64,000 nt of DNA from Alligator mississippiensis (lineage: Eukaryota; Chordata; Crocodylia; Alligatoridae): assembly GCF_030867095.1 (NCBI RefSeq), contig NC_081826.1, positions 42,324,001 to 42,388,000 on the forward strand, written 5' to 3'. Shown one piece after another: positions 13,498 through 24,799 of the stretch (within the stretch, counting starts at the first letter, position 1; every line of letters begins with the position of its first letter). The notes beneath the pieces were generated by a model. The model did not search any database and had not been told where the DNA came from. It was given only the letters and a program-made list of their open reading frames with translations. Made by a program: the position numbers and the translations under genes.

Positions 13498-14890
13498 GGG
13501 TGTGTCTATGTAACAAGTAGGCTGTCCCCGGGGCTGGTCCAAATGTTGGCCTGCCCACCTGCTTCTTCTGCCATGCCTTGTTGTGTCTCAAGTTGTTCCT
13601 AGGCGGGAGGCTGCCCATTTAATTGGGGAAGAATACACAGCTCTGAACCTTCCCTTATACCATGTCCCATGCCTTGCAGATGGCATCGAAATCTACTGTT
13701 ACTCCCCCAACCCCTTAACTGAGCTGCACTCAGGCTCACCTGGCCCAAACTCGGCCTCAGGCATCCTCAGACCTACCTGGGTCACATGCCCTTTTCACTG
13801 GGGCCTTTACCCGGCCCCCTCACAGGGATGCTGGGCCTAATGCCCCTTGGGCCTCAGGTCTCACACAGTCCCCTTCCCCTTGGCCTTGTCTCAGGCCCCT
13901 TCTCTCGGCCTGGATCCCGCTGCAGGCCCCACTCAGTAGGCCTTGTCCCTGTGCTTGTCTTTTGGGGTGTGCTCCCCTAGACTTTTTCCTTCACAGGGTT
14001 ACCCACATGGCAGTGGGGGCTGAGGCTTTCCAGAGCCCCATCCTCACCTTTCACTGGGGAGGCACAGGTGTAGCATTTCCTGGAGACTGCCCCACCACAG
14101 GCAGCGTCACCACACCATCCAACCCCAGCAGAGTGTAGTTTCAGGTCATTCCCCAGGACCAGGAACCTCCTCCATCCCCATAGTTCTACCCTTGACCTTG
14201 AGACTGTTCTGGGAGAGGCAGATCTCTGGCTGGGCAGTATTGTTCCTTGAGCTCCCTGCAGCAACTGCCAGCTCTAGCCTTGTACCCAGGCTCCCCAGCC
14301 TCTCCATCAATCAGGCGGCCTCCTGACTACCATGATTGAGTCTGCTCCCACCTGCAGGCTGCTTGCTGCCTGTTTAAACCCCTTAAAGTGGCAGGTACCA
14401 CCTGTGCTCTGCCCCACTCTACACATACAATTAATGCAACTGAAACTCCAGCGCAGTTCCAACTGGAGTTTATTGCTCCCAAGCTCTGCATTTACATGTG
14501 CTCCCAGGACCACAGCACGTTGAGCTGGGTTAGAGCAGCCCCAGCTGGCAGGGGGCCCAGGGGATCAGCTTGCCAGCCCTGGGATGCTCCAACCTGGTTC
14601 AACGTGCTATGGAGGGGCTGGATGGGGCATGAGGGTACTCCAGTGTGGGGTTAGCCAGCAGGCTGTCCCCACACTGAAGCACCCTTGTATCCCACCCAGC
14701 ACTGTCAGTGACTACATGTGCATTGCAGCACACTAAATCCAGCCACAGGATAATATTTGTGTTTACAAATACTATCTTACAGTGGCATTTATTAGTGTAC
14801 TGCAGCCTAGTAGGGCTGCATGTGTAGACACTAATTCTTTACTGCAGAGCTAATTAGTTGGCTCCATAGTAAATGTTTCATGTACTGCCC
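13498..14890. mobile_element. MITE (Chompy/Harbinger-like) split by a solo LTR
   Basis: The left end is GGGTGTGTCTA at 13498, interrupted and resumed as CTACACATACAATTAATGC after 14416. The right end ...CATGTACTGCCC (14890) is its inverted partner. The flanking trinucleotide AGA is present on both sides (13495-13497 and 14891-14893). Without the inserted LTR the MITE is about 480 bp. Its interior (CTCCAGCGCAGTTCCAACTG, GCTGGGTTAGAGCAGCCCC) matches the copies at 43937 and 53081. Crocodilian genomes are known for an abundant MITE group called Chompy; the assignment to it is inference. Confidence 0.75.
13509..14416 (-). mobile_element. Solo LTR of an endogenous retrovirus-like element (fossil)
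   Basis: Read on the minus strand, it starts at 14416 with TGGGGCAGAGCACAGG and ends at 13509 with CTTGTTACA. The flanking pentamers GTCTA (13504-13508) and CTCTA (14417-14421) look like a 5-bp target duplication with one mismatch. It is the same family as the LTRs at 1-807 and 37061-38737. No internal retroviral sequence is present, so it is best read as a solo LTR left by LTR-LTR recombination. It is younger than the MITE it interrupts. Confidence 0.75.
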
Positions 14891-14893
14891 AGA

Positions 14894-17800
14894 GGTAATT
14901 TAAATACGATTCCATGTGAATGTGAAAGCAGCGCTACTAACTTTCATCTAGTCAGTAAAGCAATCAGCTATTACCCAAAGACGTTCAAAGAATGTGCAAA
15001 GAGTAGGTTAATCATTTTCCTGATTTCAACTCTCCAGTGAAATCTACTAAATATTAGGATCATACTGGGCTTTCATTAATACAGCAGGTTTCTTCTGTTT
15101 GGATGTACCTGCCACTTTCACCATTGGTTAAGTAGTTATGTTAAATAAGCTAAGGTTAAGTTTAACAAAGGGCTTGACAGGCATTCTTCTGGAAAGGGAA
15201 GGAAAGAAATGCTAATTTTAGTACAAAATGGAGTCTATTTGAGTCTAAAGGTGATACAAGAATTTTTTTTTTCTTCTGGCAGTAATTAGATTCTTTCATT
15301 GGAATACACTACAGCTACTAGGGAACTATGTTATTCTCCTATAAAATAGAGTACCTTACCTATTATTGCTTGGATCTAATGCACAGATATATCAGTTTAC
15401 AGTGCTCTTTATGGGTGAAGTGGCCAATTTGAGGTTTTTTTGGCAAAACTTAAAACTCAAGATGTCAGAACACTTTGTTGCATAAAAATATTTCAGTGTT
15501 TTTTGTTACCAAGAGAGTACATTTTATGCTCACTGCAAAAACTGTCACAGCTCATTTTTCTAAGCCACAGGTTTAAAACTAAGCCAACTATTAAACTTGC
15601 TCTTGATGGGTATGCTAAACAGGTTTCCCTGCCCATCGTGCTGCTTCTGTTCTTTATTAAAATTCTTATTCCACTTTTCATTGATAACGCTGTGTTTATG
15701 ATATGATGGATCTCTACTCAGAAGGATGTTCCTCTTTTCAGTTTTATGCTTTACAAGTGGGGTGGGGGAGCCTGAGAGACCAGATGCATTCACATATATA
15801 TGCCCTCCTCAAATGGGACAAATGTGGCCCTTGATACATGCAGACATAGCTTCACTGAGCCAATGGAGTTATGCTTTCTTATACCAGACCCACATTTGAC
15901 CTACTGACCAGAAGTCTATGGAATCTCTGGATGTGTTAAAATTAAAACTTAAACATTTCTTTCCTGTGTCTAAATTACCTTTTATGTTACTTGGCAGCCT
16001 GACAACACCTCCGCTCAATGTAGTTAAGTAGGATTCAGAGACTAGGATACACACACAAAATTTTTTTGTATGAAGCTAATACAATTTATTTATTATTGCT
16101 AAATATGATTTTCTAAATACAAATATTTTTAATCTAAATTCTTGAAAAAGTTGATGTAATATGGTCTTTGTTCTAAAATTATGCGAGCATTAGCAGGAGG
16201 AAAAGTCTGGAGAATACAGGATCTTTGCGGTCCCTATTGTCTGAGATACAGCTGCCCAATTTGCAATCACAATTTGTCTTTGTAAAAAATATTATAAACA
16301 CAGTTTTGGAGGGATTTCCACATTGAGCCCCTGATTGCAATCAGACTTTCAGATATGCCACAACCACTTTATTTTGTACCCACAATTAATTTGATGTAAA
16401 TTATGGGCATAGGTTTTTCCTGTAAATGGGGGGGGGGGGGCGCAAAGCAGGGGAGAAGGGTCATCGAATTAAGCCTTTAGAAACCACAGTGCTTGTACAA
16501 AGGTAGGATGTTACCATTTCTGATGCACAGTGGAGCCTGTTATTGGGCCAAAACTTCAGGAGAAGTTTTGGTCCAATAAGCTTGTCAACAGCTAAATGAA
16601 CAGATGTGTGGAATGACTGGATAGAAGGAGGCTCTTCGTATAGAGACTTCCTTGATAAAAGTCATAAAGGGTTTTAGGACTGGAGGCATGACTCAGGAAA
16701 ACAGCCATACTCAGACAACAATGACAGATGCGGTTAAGTTTCAGTTTGCATTTTAGTATCATCTTGAATTGGGGCCAGAGACATGTATAAGTTCTGGTTT
16801 GCCTCATTGTATAGCTTAAGGAATGCTGTTCACCCTGTATATGGAGTAGAATATCCTGCCTTATCTGCCTGCTTTGTGATATATACACTCATACAGTAAT
16901 AGAAAATCTTAGTACATCTGGAGGGAGCTTCAACATTAAAAGTGTTGTGGACAGTGCTAGATAACAGAAAAAAATGTCTTTGAATTTTGTTGAGTGATTA
17001 AAGAGGTTGCATCATCTCTAAGACATCGCTTCCAACACAGCTATCGCCATTAGGGAAAATCCCACACAATCATATTCATGCAATGAGCAAAGCAGCAGGT
17101 GGGAGTGAACCCAGAATTCCTGAGTGTTTGTGTTATATGGCTACTGTTGCCTACAGTGTAGACTGCACATGAAAGACCCCGTATGCTGATCTTTGCATTA
17201 ACTAGAGAATCCACTCCCATACAACCCTGAAAAGATAGACTGTGAACAGCCCTTGTGGGGAAGAGGGGGAGGCAGGCAGAAACAGGCATAAAAAAACAGA
17301 TCCCTATTTCTTGTGATGATATGCTCAGTTTAGGAACAGTAAAGGGGAGCCCAGAGTGACTTCTTTAGGATTTATTTTATGCCTATGTGCAGAGAAACAC
17401 CTTACCTGCTTAACAAAAAGGCCATTTTAGACGTTGTATGTGGTATCATATATGCTTAGGTGCCTAATACGATCAGGCCCTTTTATAACTAAGTGTAGAT
17501 TAAAAAGCCATGAAAATCTCCCTTCCATCTAGTGTTTTCTAAGGGTTCCTCTACTAAGAAAATGTAGAGCCACTGGCTGACTAGGTCCTAGTTGTCCAGG
17601 TACTCCAGTGTCCCAGCATTAAGAGAATTAGGCCTAAGGTTAAGTCCAAGAAAGGATTTAGGCACCTAATAGTTACATATTACAGAATCTAAAGTTTAGG
17701 CTCCTGGCTTCAGAGTTGAATCTAGACCCCTATGATATAACTACATTTTCTTAAGCCAAATTAAAATAAGTACTGTTCCATTTTCACATGTTCTTGAATA

Positions 17801-18549
17801 ACTATGCTTCATTGGATGCTTAAAGGATGGGAGAATTCACTTAAAGAGGAGAATTAAAAATTGGCATGCGATACTCCTGCAGCCAAACCATGCAATTATT
17901 CATTAAAATGACCTTGAAAATATTGGCAAAGTCCTAGAGGACTGATGTTAAAGCAATAGAGGGGAAGCTCTGCTTTGTGGTTTGGTTATTAATACTGTAC
18001 AGGTTTTACATGATTTTTCTTTTAAAGCAAGAAGCATATGGCGTGTACCTGGTGTTCAAGATTCAGGAAAAAACGTCATAAAGAAACAGGCTACATACAC
18101 TAATATAATCTGACCTTTTGTACTTTTCATGTTTTACAGGGAGAAAATGTTACCCAAAGCCTTTATGAAACGTCTTTTTAGTTTCTTATGTTCCTTCACA
18201 GTGTTTTAAAATGAACTGTTGTCATTTTGATGAGGAGAAACTCAGAAGGCTGCAAGATTGGCAAAACTGCTACCTAAGACCTATATCCCACAGCTGCAGT
18301 TTGTGAAGTGCCTGTGTATACCTATGAGAATGTCAAGAACCTTGCATAGCCCACCATTTGTACTGGTACTAAATAAATTCAATACAGAAGAGCCAGGTGA
18401 CAACACTTGGAGTTTAACATTTATGGGTTTAAAGACAGTTCCAGTTATAAATTCTTTTTTGTACAGTGCTTTAGCTAGCCAAGAAAATCTGCTAGATCTG
18501 AAGTGTGGAATACAGTGTCACAGGATCAGACTGGAGCACTTTCATGCTG
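14894..18549. other. No gene seen; AT-rich single-copy DNA
   Basis: No coding or RNA gene is supported. It contains the hairpin at 16540-16579 and a run of 13 G at 16428-16440. Short open frames have no recognisable motif. Confidence 0.6.
16540..16579. repeat. Short near-perfect hairpin
   Basis: TTATTGGGCCAAAACTTC and GAAGTTTTGGTCCAATAA form an 18-bp stem with one mismatch (a possible G-U pair in RNA) and a 4-base loop. No transposon ends or duplications surround it. Confidence 0.8.
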
Positions 18550-18655
18550 TAAATAAAAGCAGCCAGATTCTATTCTAATTTATTTTGCACATCAGGAGTA
18601 ACTCCACTGTGATCAATGATGTTACCTTGGGGTAAGTGAGAAGAGAATCAGGCTT
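18550..18655. repeat. Old palindromic amniote repeat (foldback)
   Basis: It starts CAGATTCTATTCTAATTTA and ends GTGAGAAGAGAATCAGGC, which are inverted partners, with the central core CAGGAGTAACTCCACTGTGA. This is the self-complementary pattern of an old amniote repeat with an ACTCCACTGAAGTCAATGG-type core. Confidence 0.55.
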
Positions 18656-19213
18656 TGGGGTTATTTTATTTATTCTAGTAGTGATCTATTGATAGCAAAA
18701 AGAGGTTTTGGGTCATTAGCTGGTAAAATATTTCCTTATTTAAAATTAAGGAATTCAATTTTTCAGTGCTTTTGACTGTTATGGGAAAGTAGGTTTTTAA
18801 ATAACTTGAACATTGACTGCTCTTGTTTCTCTTTCTTCAGTCTATTTCTATCTTTATTAACATATCTGAGTTTCTTCCCATGATTCTAGTGCTTAACATT
18901 AACCTTTTAGGAGACATTTCCAAATGATCCTACTGTATCACAATACCAAAATGCCCAGGACTTTTATTCAGGTACTAAATAATTTTAATTGGGTGGCTTG
19001 CGGGGGGGAAGGGAGGGAAAGGGGGGGGTGACAAATTAGTAAAATTATTTCACATTACTTAGGATATAGAAAAACATAGATTTTAGTTGCTTTAAAAAGG
19101 GGTGGGGGGAAACTGCAGCTCAGAAGTATGCATCAGCTGTTGCAATGAACCTTACATCTGCATGATCCTGTAGCTATACAAGCAAGCTACACCCTAACTT
19201 TGACCCTGAATTA

Positions 19214-19297
19214 TAGAATCATAGAGGTGTAGGGTTGGAAGGAATCTCAGGAGCTCATCGAGTCCATCCCCCTGCTCAAGGCAGAATCATCCCTACC
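19214..19297 (-). mobile_element. CR1 LINE, 3' end only
   Basis: TATAGAATCATAGAGGTG followed by GTTGGAAGGAATCTCAGGAG is the reverse complement of the CR1 3' terminus (CTTCCAACCC...ATGATTCTATA). Only the last ~85 bp are present, the usual result of 5' truncation. The ATTCTATg-type end is characteristic of CR1. Confidence 0.85.
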
Positions 19298-20047
19298 TTA
19301 GCCTCAGCTAGGTCTTAGAAGATACTTTAACAGCTCAAACAATGAAGTATAACAACACCACCAAGCAGAGGCGACACATATGGGGTGTACGGGGGTGCAC
19401 GTGCACCCCCTGAGAGTGCCAGTGCACCCCCTGACCGACTGCGCTCGCTGTTTAGGCAATGGGCAGTGGAGCAGGCAGGAGTGCCAGTGCCCCCCCTGCA
19501 AGAACAGCTGGGGAGTAGAGCGCTGTTGCACTCCCAGAAACGGCTGCAGCCACTCTTGGAAGTGGGAGGGGAGGGCCATGGGAGGGGAGGGCCCCCCCCC
19601 CATGTCAGCGAGATCAACCCCCCGGTTGGCAGGACTGGCTGCAGGGGGACCCCCTCCCCCTGGTTGCTGACTGCCCCTGCCTAAGGCGGCACCAGTCACC
19701 CATGCCACCAAGTTTGCTTTAGAAATGCCTAATAAATGTGTGTTAACATATATGTATGTGCTCTTTATTTGAAGTTGCAACCTTAAGCTTTCTCTCCTTC
19801 CAAACCTCTAGATAGCATCGTTCAGAGCAGGAAATTGGTTTTCTCTCATTTGTTTCTGTCCTTCTTGTTTCTCAACAAGGCATCTACCTGTGATTTTTCT
19901 GGGCTGCCATTTGATTATCTCACCTCAAGGAAATTATGGAAATAGAAGGAAGAAATAAATCATAAGTATAACAGCACCACTTAGGAAGTTCCAAGTTAAC
20001 AATAAATACGGCTATATTACCTATATATCTACCTAAACCATCCTAGA
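19298..20047. repeat. Left outer arm of a large inverted repeat
   Basis: With the hAT insertion at 19366-19704 removed, this arm aligns in reverse complement to 23336-23730 at about 85% identity by eye. Within it, 19877-19944 is identical over 68 bp to the reverse complement of 23427-23494. The arm is interrupted by one hAT element and abuts another (20048-20434). No protein reading is shared by the two arms. Confidence 0.8.
19366..19704. mobile_element. Non-autonomous hAT-like element in the inverted-repeat arm
   Basis: It is flanked by a perfect 8-bp duplication, CCACCAAG (19358-19365 and 19705-19712). It starts CAGAGGCGACACATATGGGG, and its other end in reverse complement reads CATGGGTGACTGGTGCCGCC. 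It has the same design as the element at 29413-29692 (GGGTGCACGTGCACCCCC near one end). It is absent from the partner arm at 23.7 kb, which gives the clean empty site. GC-rich open frames here are not genes. Confidence 0.85.
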
Positions 20048-20434
20048 CAAGAGGTTGGCAACCTATAGCCACCAAGAAGCTCGGATTCACCCCATGCCTG
20101 GGTGAGGGAATCAAGGACACAAGAGGCAAGTGCTTCAGCCACAGGCACCAACTTAAAGGGGTCACTTCCCATATTCCCAAGCTGCCTGCTGTGGCACAGT
20201 CCTCTCTGCTCTGAACCAAGGGCTACTCATTCAGTCTCAGTGTTAAATATACCATTTTGGCTTGGTGGCAGCCACATTATTGGCATGGTATGTGTAGGCT
20301 GCATTAGGGGGTGAGTGATAGCAACATTCAGCACACCTGGAGTGGGAGCAGGGGTTTGGCAGAGATTGGCAGCCTGTGGAATCAGGCAGGCCACAAGTGG
20401 CAGCCTGTGTTCCTAAAAGGTTGACAATTGCTCG
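20048..20434. mobile_element. Non-autonomous hAT-like element
   Basis: The termini CAAGAGGTTGGCAACCT and, in reverse complement, CGAGCAATTGTCAACCT are inverted partners of the CAGGGGTTGGCAACCT type known from hAT families. A target duplication is not clear any more. The 387-bp body has no transposase. Confidence 0.7.
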
Positions 20435-20743
20435 TCTAACTTATTCTTAAAATTGCATGCACATCTGCGTACAAAATTCTTCAGTTCTTGTAATAAACTG
20501 TTCTGTTACTAAACCATGAATTATTACAAGTACCACAGTTTACAGCAGAGTTTCAGTAGTTCCTGTAGATGGTTTTCAAAGTGGATGAGAAGTGATAGAT
20601 ACATCATAAATCAAACATTTCATACTTTTATATGTTATTATGGCATTTTCCTACATAGTATTGCATCAATAAAGATCATCAGCTGTCCAGATACATTACA
20701 TCACATGCATGTATAAATATTTTAATCATATAGATTGATAAAA

Positions 20744-20910
20744 CACTGTAATAGATTCCAGCTACAACAGTTCCTACAGTACTCCTTAGATTCATCTCAT
20801 AGATGGACATCAAGAACAGGTGGGCTAGTAGGCTTATTAACTGATATATACACAGCCTCCCAGCATCCTTATGACATATTTGCAGTTCAGAGCAAATCCT
20901 GCAGAAAATC
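20744..20910. repeat. Left inner arm of the inverted repeat
   Basis: 20750-20872 matches the reverse complement of 22576-22698 with 9 differences in 123 bases, all transitions. The match extends more weakly to about 20910. In one frame both copies are open over these 41 codons (for example TSRTGGLVGLLTDIYTASQH), and 6 of 9 differences are synonymous. I do not recognise the peptide. Confidence 0.8.
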
Positions 20911-21111
20911 ATTATTGCTATACATAGCTACATAGTGGGCAAGTCTACACGTTCATTAATGCGCAGTGGTTACTGCTCATTTAGTTTAGTACTTGTATAA
21001 TCAAGCACTAAATAAATGCACAGTAACTGGAGTTACTGCACAGTAGCACTGGCAGACACCTTTTTAATGACACTATTGCACAGTCACCTAACAATACCAT
21101 ACAGAAGTGTA

Positions 21112-22142
21112 TTTCATAAATTTCATAGACATTAGGGCTGGAAGGGACCTCGGAAGATCATCGAGTTCAGCCCCCTGTCCGAAGGCAGGAAGTCAGCTGT
21201 GGTCATAGGATCCCAGCAAGATAAGCATCCAATTTTTTCTTGAAGGTGTTCAATGTAGGTGCTTGAACCACCTTCGATGGCAGGCTATTCCAGACCTTGG
21301 GGGCTCGGACAGTAAAGAAATTCTTCCTTATGTCCAGCCTGAAACGGTCTTGCAGTAGTTTATAACTGTTCGACCTCGTCATCCCTTGGGACGCTCTGGT
21401 GAACAATTGTTCCCCCAGATACTGGTGGTCACCCCTGATAAACTTATAGGTGGCCATCAGATCACCCCTGAGCCTGCACTTTTCCAGGCTAAAGAGCCCC
21501 ATAGCTCTCAGCCTGTCATTGTAAGTTCTGTTTTCCTGACCTCTGATCATGCATGTGGCTTTTTGAATTGTGGGGCCCAAAACTGAACACAGTACCCCAG
21601 CTGTGGCCTTACCAAGGCCGAGTACAAGGGGAGAATGACATCTCGGGATTTGCTTGAGAAGCATCTATGGATGCAAACCAGCATTTTGGTTGCTTTACTA
21701 GCTGCAGCATCGCATTGAAGGCTCATGTTCATCTTGTGGTCAATGATGACCTCCAAGTCTCTTTCTTCTGTAGTGCTAGCCAGCATAGCACTGCCGAGCC
21801 TATAAGGATGCTGCAGGTTTTTCCTCCCAAGGTGGACAAACTTGCATTTTTCAGTGTCAAACACCATCAGGTTCTTGTCTACCCATTTGCTGAACCTGTC
21901 CAGATCAGCCTGGATCGCCATCCTGTCTTCAGGTGTGGATGCTTTGCCCCAAAGTTTGGTGTCATTGGTGAACTTGGCCAGTCCGCTTCTGACTCCAATG
22001 TCCACATCATTAATGTAGATGTTGAACAATATGGGTCCAAGTACAGAGCCTTGGGGGACCCCACTGGTCACAGAGCACCATGAGGATTGACTTCCATCAA
22101 CCACCACCCTCTGGGTCCGACCACAGAGCCAATTTCCCAGCT
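21112..22142 (-). mobile_element. CR1 LINE, 5'-truncated
   Basis: On the minus strand this reads from the end of the reverse transcriptase domain through the ORF2 C-terminus into the CR1 3' tail (CTTCCAGCCCTAATGTCTATG). It is 5'-truncated, as is normal for CR1. Position inside a MITE that lies inside an inverted repeat makes it one of the younger insertions in this block. Confidence 0.92.
21203..22140 (-). pseudogene. CR1 ORF2 C-terminal part (reverse transcriptase remnant)
   Basis: The translation holds VTSGVPQGSVLGPILFNIYI, then FTNDTKLWG at the catalytic position where CR1 normally has FADDTKLWG, so the first catalytic Asp is changed. CIHRCFSSKSRDVILPLYSA and LVRPQLGYCVQFWAP follow, and it ends YLAGIL before a stop. 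The open frame shifts near 21550-21600, where the piece corresponding to DVEKLERVQRR is missing. It is dead and 5'-truncated. The RT motifs and the CR1-type C-terminus make the family assignment secure. Confidence 0.92.
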
Positions 22143-22228
22143 AGCGGTATTATCACTGTCCATGCTGTGACATGCTACTGTGCAGTATTATTAGGCTATT
22201 GAGCAATTAGAATCTCATAGATGTGCCC

Positions 22229-23335
22229 AGTGTACCTGAAACATACATGTGTCTTCCCACATTTATTATCCACCCAACCAGCAGCTAGTTTTGAAGGATC
22301 ATTCATAAATGTTTCACATAACTCAAGAAAATAATTAACTCACTCTTAATAAATTTGGCAATTTCACAAATTCTCTGGTCAGCTTTACCCTCTGAGGTAT
22401 ATATGTATATAGCATATATATGTAACTTGGAAGGCATCCATATTTGTCTCTAAAGCATTCACACAGAACTGGCTGCATTAAGAAGGATCTTTGTGTTTCA
22501 GTAATTCACTACACTGTAGATTTCTCATGTAGAAGTTGGCTCAATAGAATTTCTGAACTGAAAATAAGTCATAAGATAAGGATGCTGGGAGGCTGTATAT
22601 ATATCAGTTAATAAGCCTACTAGCCCACCTGTTCTTGATGTCCATCTATGAGGTAAATCTAAGAAGTACTGTAGGAATTGCTGTAACTGAAATCTGTTAA
22701 AGTGAGATACAAAAAAGGCTATTCTCAAGTATATTATTTGGCACATCTGGTTGCTTTGGGTCAGCTAGAAAGATATATCTAGCAGACTGAAATGTTGTCT
22801 GAGGGGGAACCTGATATCTTTATCTAGATGCATGATTTAATGCTCAACATGAATGTTAAAATTCTTTTAAAATCTTCCTGATACATCTTTCCTGAATGGT
22901 TTCTATCAAAGAGATATTTCAGAATTTAGGATGAAGAAAAACACATTTATGGTTTAATCTTAGTCCAAAAGAAAGCATGAAACATTTTGTAACCAAACTT
23001 CCTGCTGAAAGAGTTACCATCTAGGGAGACCTTCAAAGATCTTAAAGTCAAACATGAAGCTAAGGAATATATACTGAGGATGAGATAAAACAAGAGGTAT
23101 TTGAAACTAGTTTCAAACAATCTTTAGTTTCCTTGATGAGATCTGGAAGATGACACTGTGCACAATCTTCAGTCTGTGTTTGGAAACATTGGAGATGTTG
23201 TTTAGCTTAAGATGACAGGTCAAGGAAGGGTATCAGAAAAATGGCTGGAACTTCACACACACATCTTGTTGGGATTTTGAACTATCAGGAAAAGAGTGAA
23301 AGACAGGCAGAGACATTAGGCATGGGGAGAAAAGT
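22229..23335. other. Spacer of the inverted repeat; no gene seen
   Basis: Apart from the right inner arm (22545-22705) this is AT-rich sequence without a recognised gene. 22706-23335 has no clear partner in 20435-20743, so the two sides of the inverted repeat are unequal here. Confidence 0.5.
22545..22705. repeat. Right inner arm of the inverted repeat
   Basis: Reverse complement of 20744-20910; see that entry. 22576-22698 is the best-conserved part (about 93% identity), including a 51-bp identical stretch. Confidence 0.8.
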
Positions 23336-23730
23336 GACTGTCATATATAGTTAATATAGCCATGTTAACTGTTAACTTTGAAATTACTAAATGGTGCTAT
23401 CTTACTTATGATTTATTTCTTCTTTTTATTTCCATAATTTCCTTGAGGTGAGATAATCAAATGGCAGCCCAGAAAAATCACAGGTAGATGCCTTATTGAG
23501 AAATAAGAAAGGAGAGAAAGAAATGAGAGAGCGCCAATTTCCTGCCCTGAACAATGCCGTCTGGAGGCTTGGAAGGAGAGAAAACTTAAGGTAGCAACTT
23601 TATAATAACGAGCACATACATATATGTCAACACACATGTATTAGGCATTTCTAAAATAAAAGTTGGTGGTGCTGTTATACTTTGTTGTTTGAGCTGTTAA
23701 AGTATCTTACAAGCCCCAGCTGCGGCTGAT
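23336..23730. repeat. Right outer arm of the inverted repeat
   Basis: Reverse complement of 19298-20047 without the hAT insertion of that arm. It starts at CATATATAGTTAATATAGCC and ends near TTACAAGCCCCAGCTGCGGC, which still aligns weakly with the left side. Confidence 0.8.
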
Positions 23731-24799
23731 ATTCTGTAACTGTCATTATAGAAAACAAGTCTGTATACTGTACTTCACAGCAGAAAGAAAGCAAAAACCA
23801 CTGCAATCCAAGCATTCAGTATTTGTCCTGTGTCTCTGCAAGAGAGCTGAGAGGGAGGTAAAAGGTAATTTCACCCACAAACAGGGGCCTGGCCATAATT
23901 GTTTCCAAACAGCATGGATCTCTACACAAAGTAGAAGCAATGACCTTAGCAAGTGCCATTCTGCTGACTTCAGTGGAATTACAATGGCTTGCCCTGTGTC
24001 TAAGTTTGGCCCATTATCCTCAAGAAACATGAAAATGGAACACACAGAAATCATACTAAGATTATTACAAACACTCAAAATAACCCAAAATTACAAGGTG
24101 AACAGAGAACCAGAAAGCTTTCCACATTGCAAGCCATTGTATTGCCAGCCAGGCACAGATGCTCACCGCATGAAAAGTTAAAAGAATGTGACTATGAAGG
24201 GTATGATGATGGTTCTGGATCTGTTCTGAAGTCTTAGAAACAGTTACACTGATGAGATGTGTAACCAAAGGAACATATTTTAATGCTTTGCAAAATGAGA
24301 TATAATCAGATGGTGGCCTTTGCAATGGTGTAGGGTTGTGGTGTGGAAGATGCAAATGTTGGAAGGACCTACAAGAAATGGGTGTGGCAGTCCACGTGTG
24401 AATGAGAAGGGTCAGCATTCTGGAAATCAATAAAATATATTAGTACCTTTAGGAAACCCAATATGGACTCACAGTTGTGCCCCCTAGTTGGAAACATCAA
24501 CTTGTTTCACCTTGCAGCACATCTTTAGTCACTTGGAAACCAACTGAACCAAGTCATTTAGCATGGGGGAATCTCCAAATACACTAATCCTAATGTAGTC
24601 AACAATACATCTCTATCCTCTCTACACAAGGCTGCTATAATGTGTTTTGTTGGGAATGATGCCAGCATATCACCATGCTTCAAAGATTCTGTGGTGGCAC
24701 AAGATTACTTGGTGGTCGGGTTGCATTTGGGCACAACTAAGGTTGCTGTAAATTGCATTGGTGCTGAACCACAACCCAACCAGTCCAAAACTCAGACAT
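23731..24799. other. No gene seen; includes an old palindromic repeat core
   Basis: Around 23945-24015 GCTGACTTCAGTGGAATTAC matches the core of the old palindromic amniote repeat. Otherwise this is AT-rich DNA without supported genes. Confidence 0.5.

Larger units (their letters stand above)
20937..22228. mobile_element. MITE (Chompy/Harbinger-like) split by a CR1
   Basis: The left end is GGGCAAGTCTACACGTTC; the right end in reverse complement is GGGCACATCTATGAG. The trinucleotide AGT flanks it on both sides (20934-20936 and 22229-22231). Without the CR1 at 21112-22142 the MITE is about 260 bp. It lies in the centre of the inverted repeat. Confidence 0.75.

Noticed and set aside
19304-19780. 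158-residue minus-strand frame and its overlapping partners
   Set aside because: They span the hAT insertion in the inverted-repeat arm; the partner arm has no such frame.
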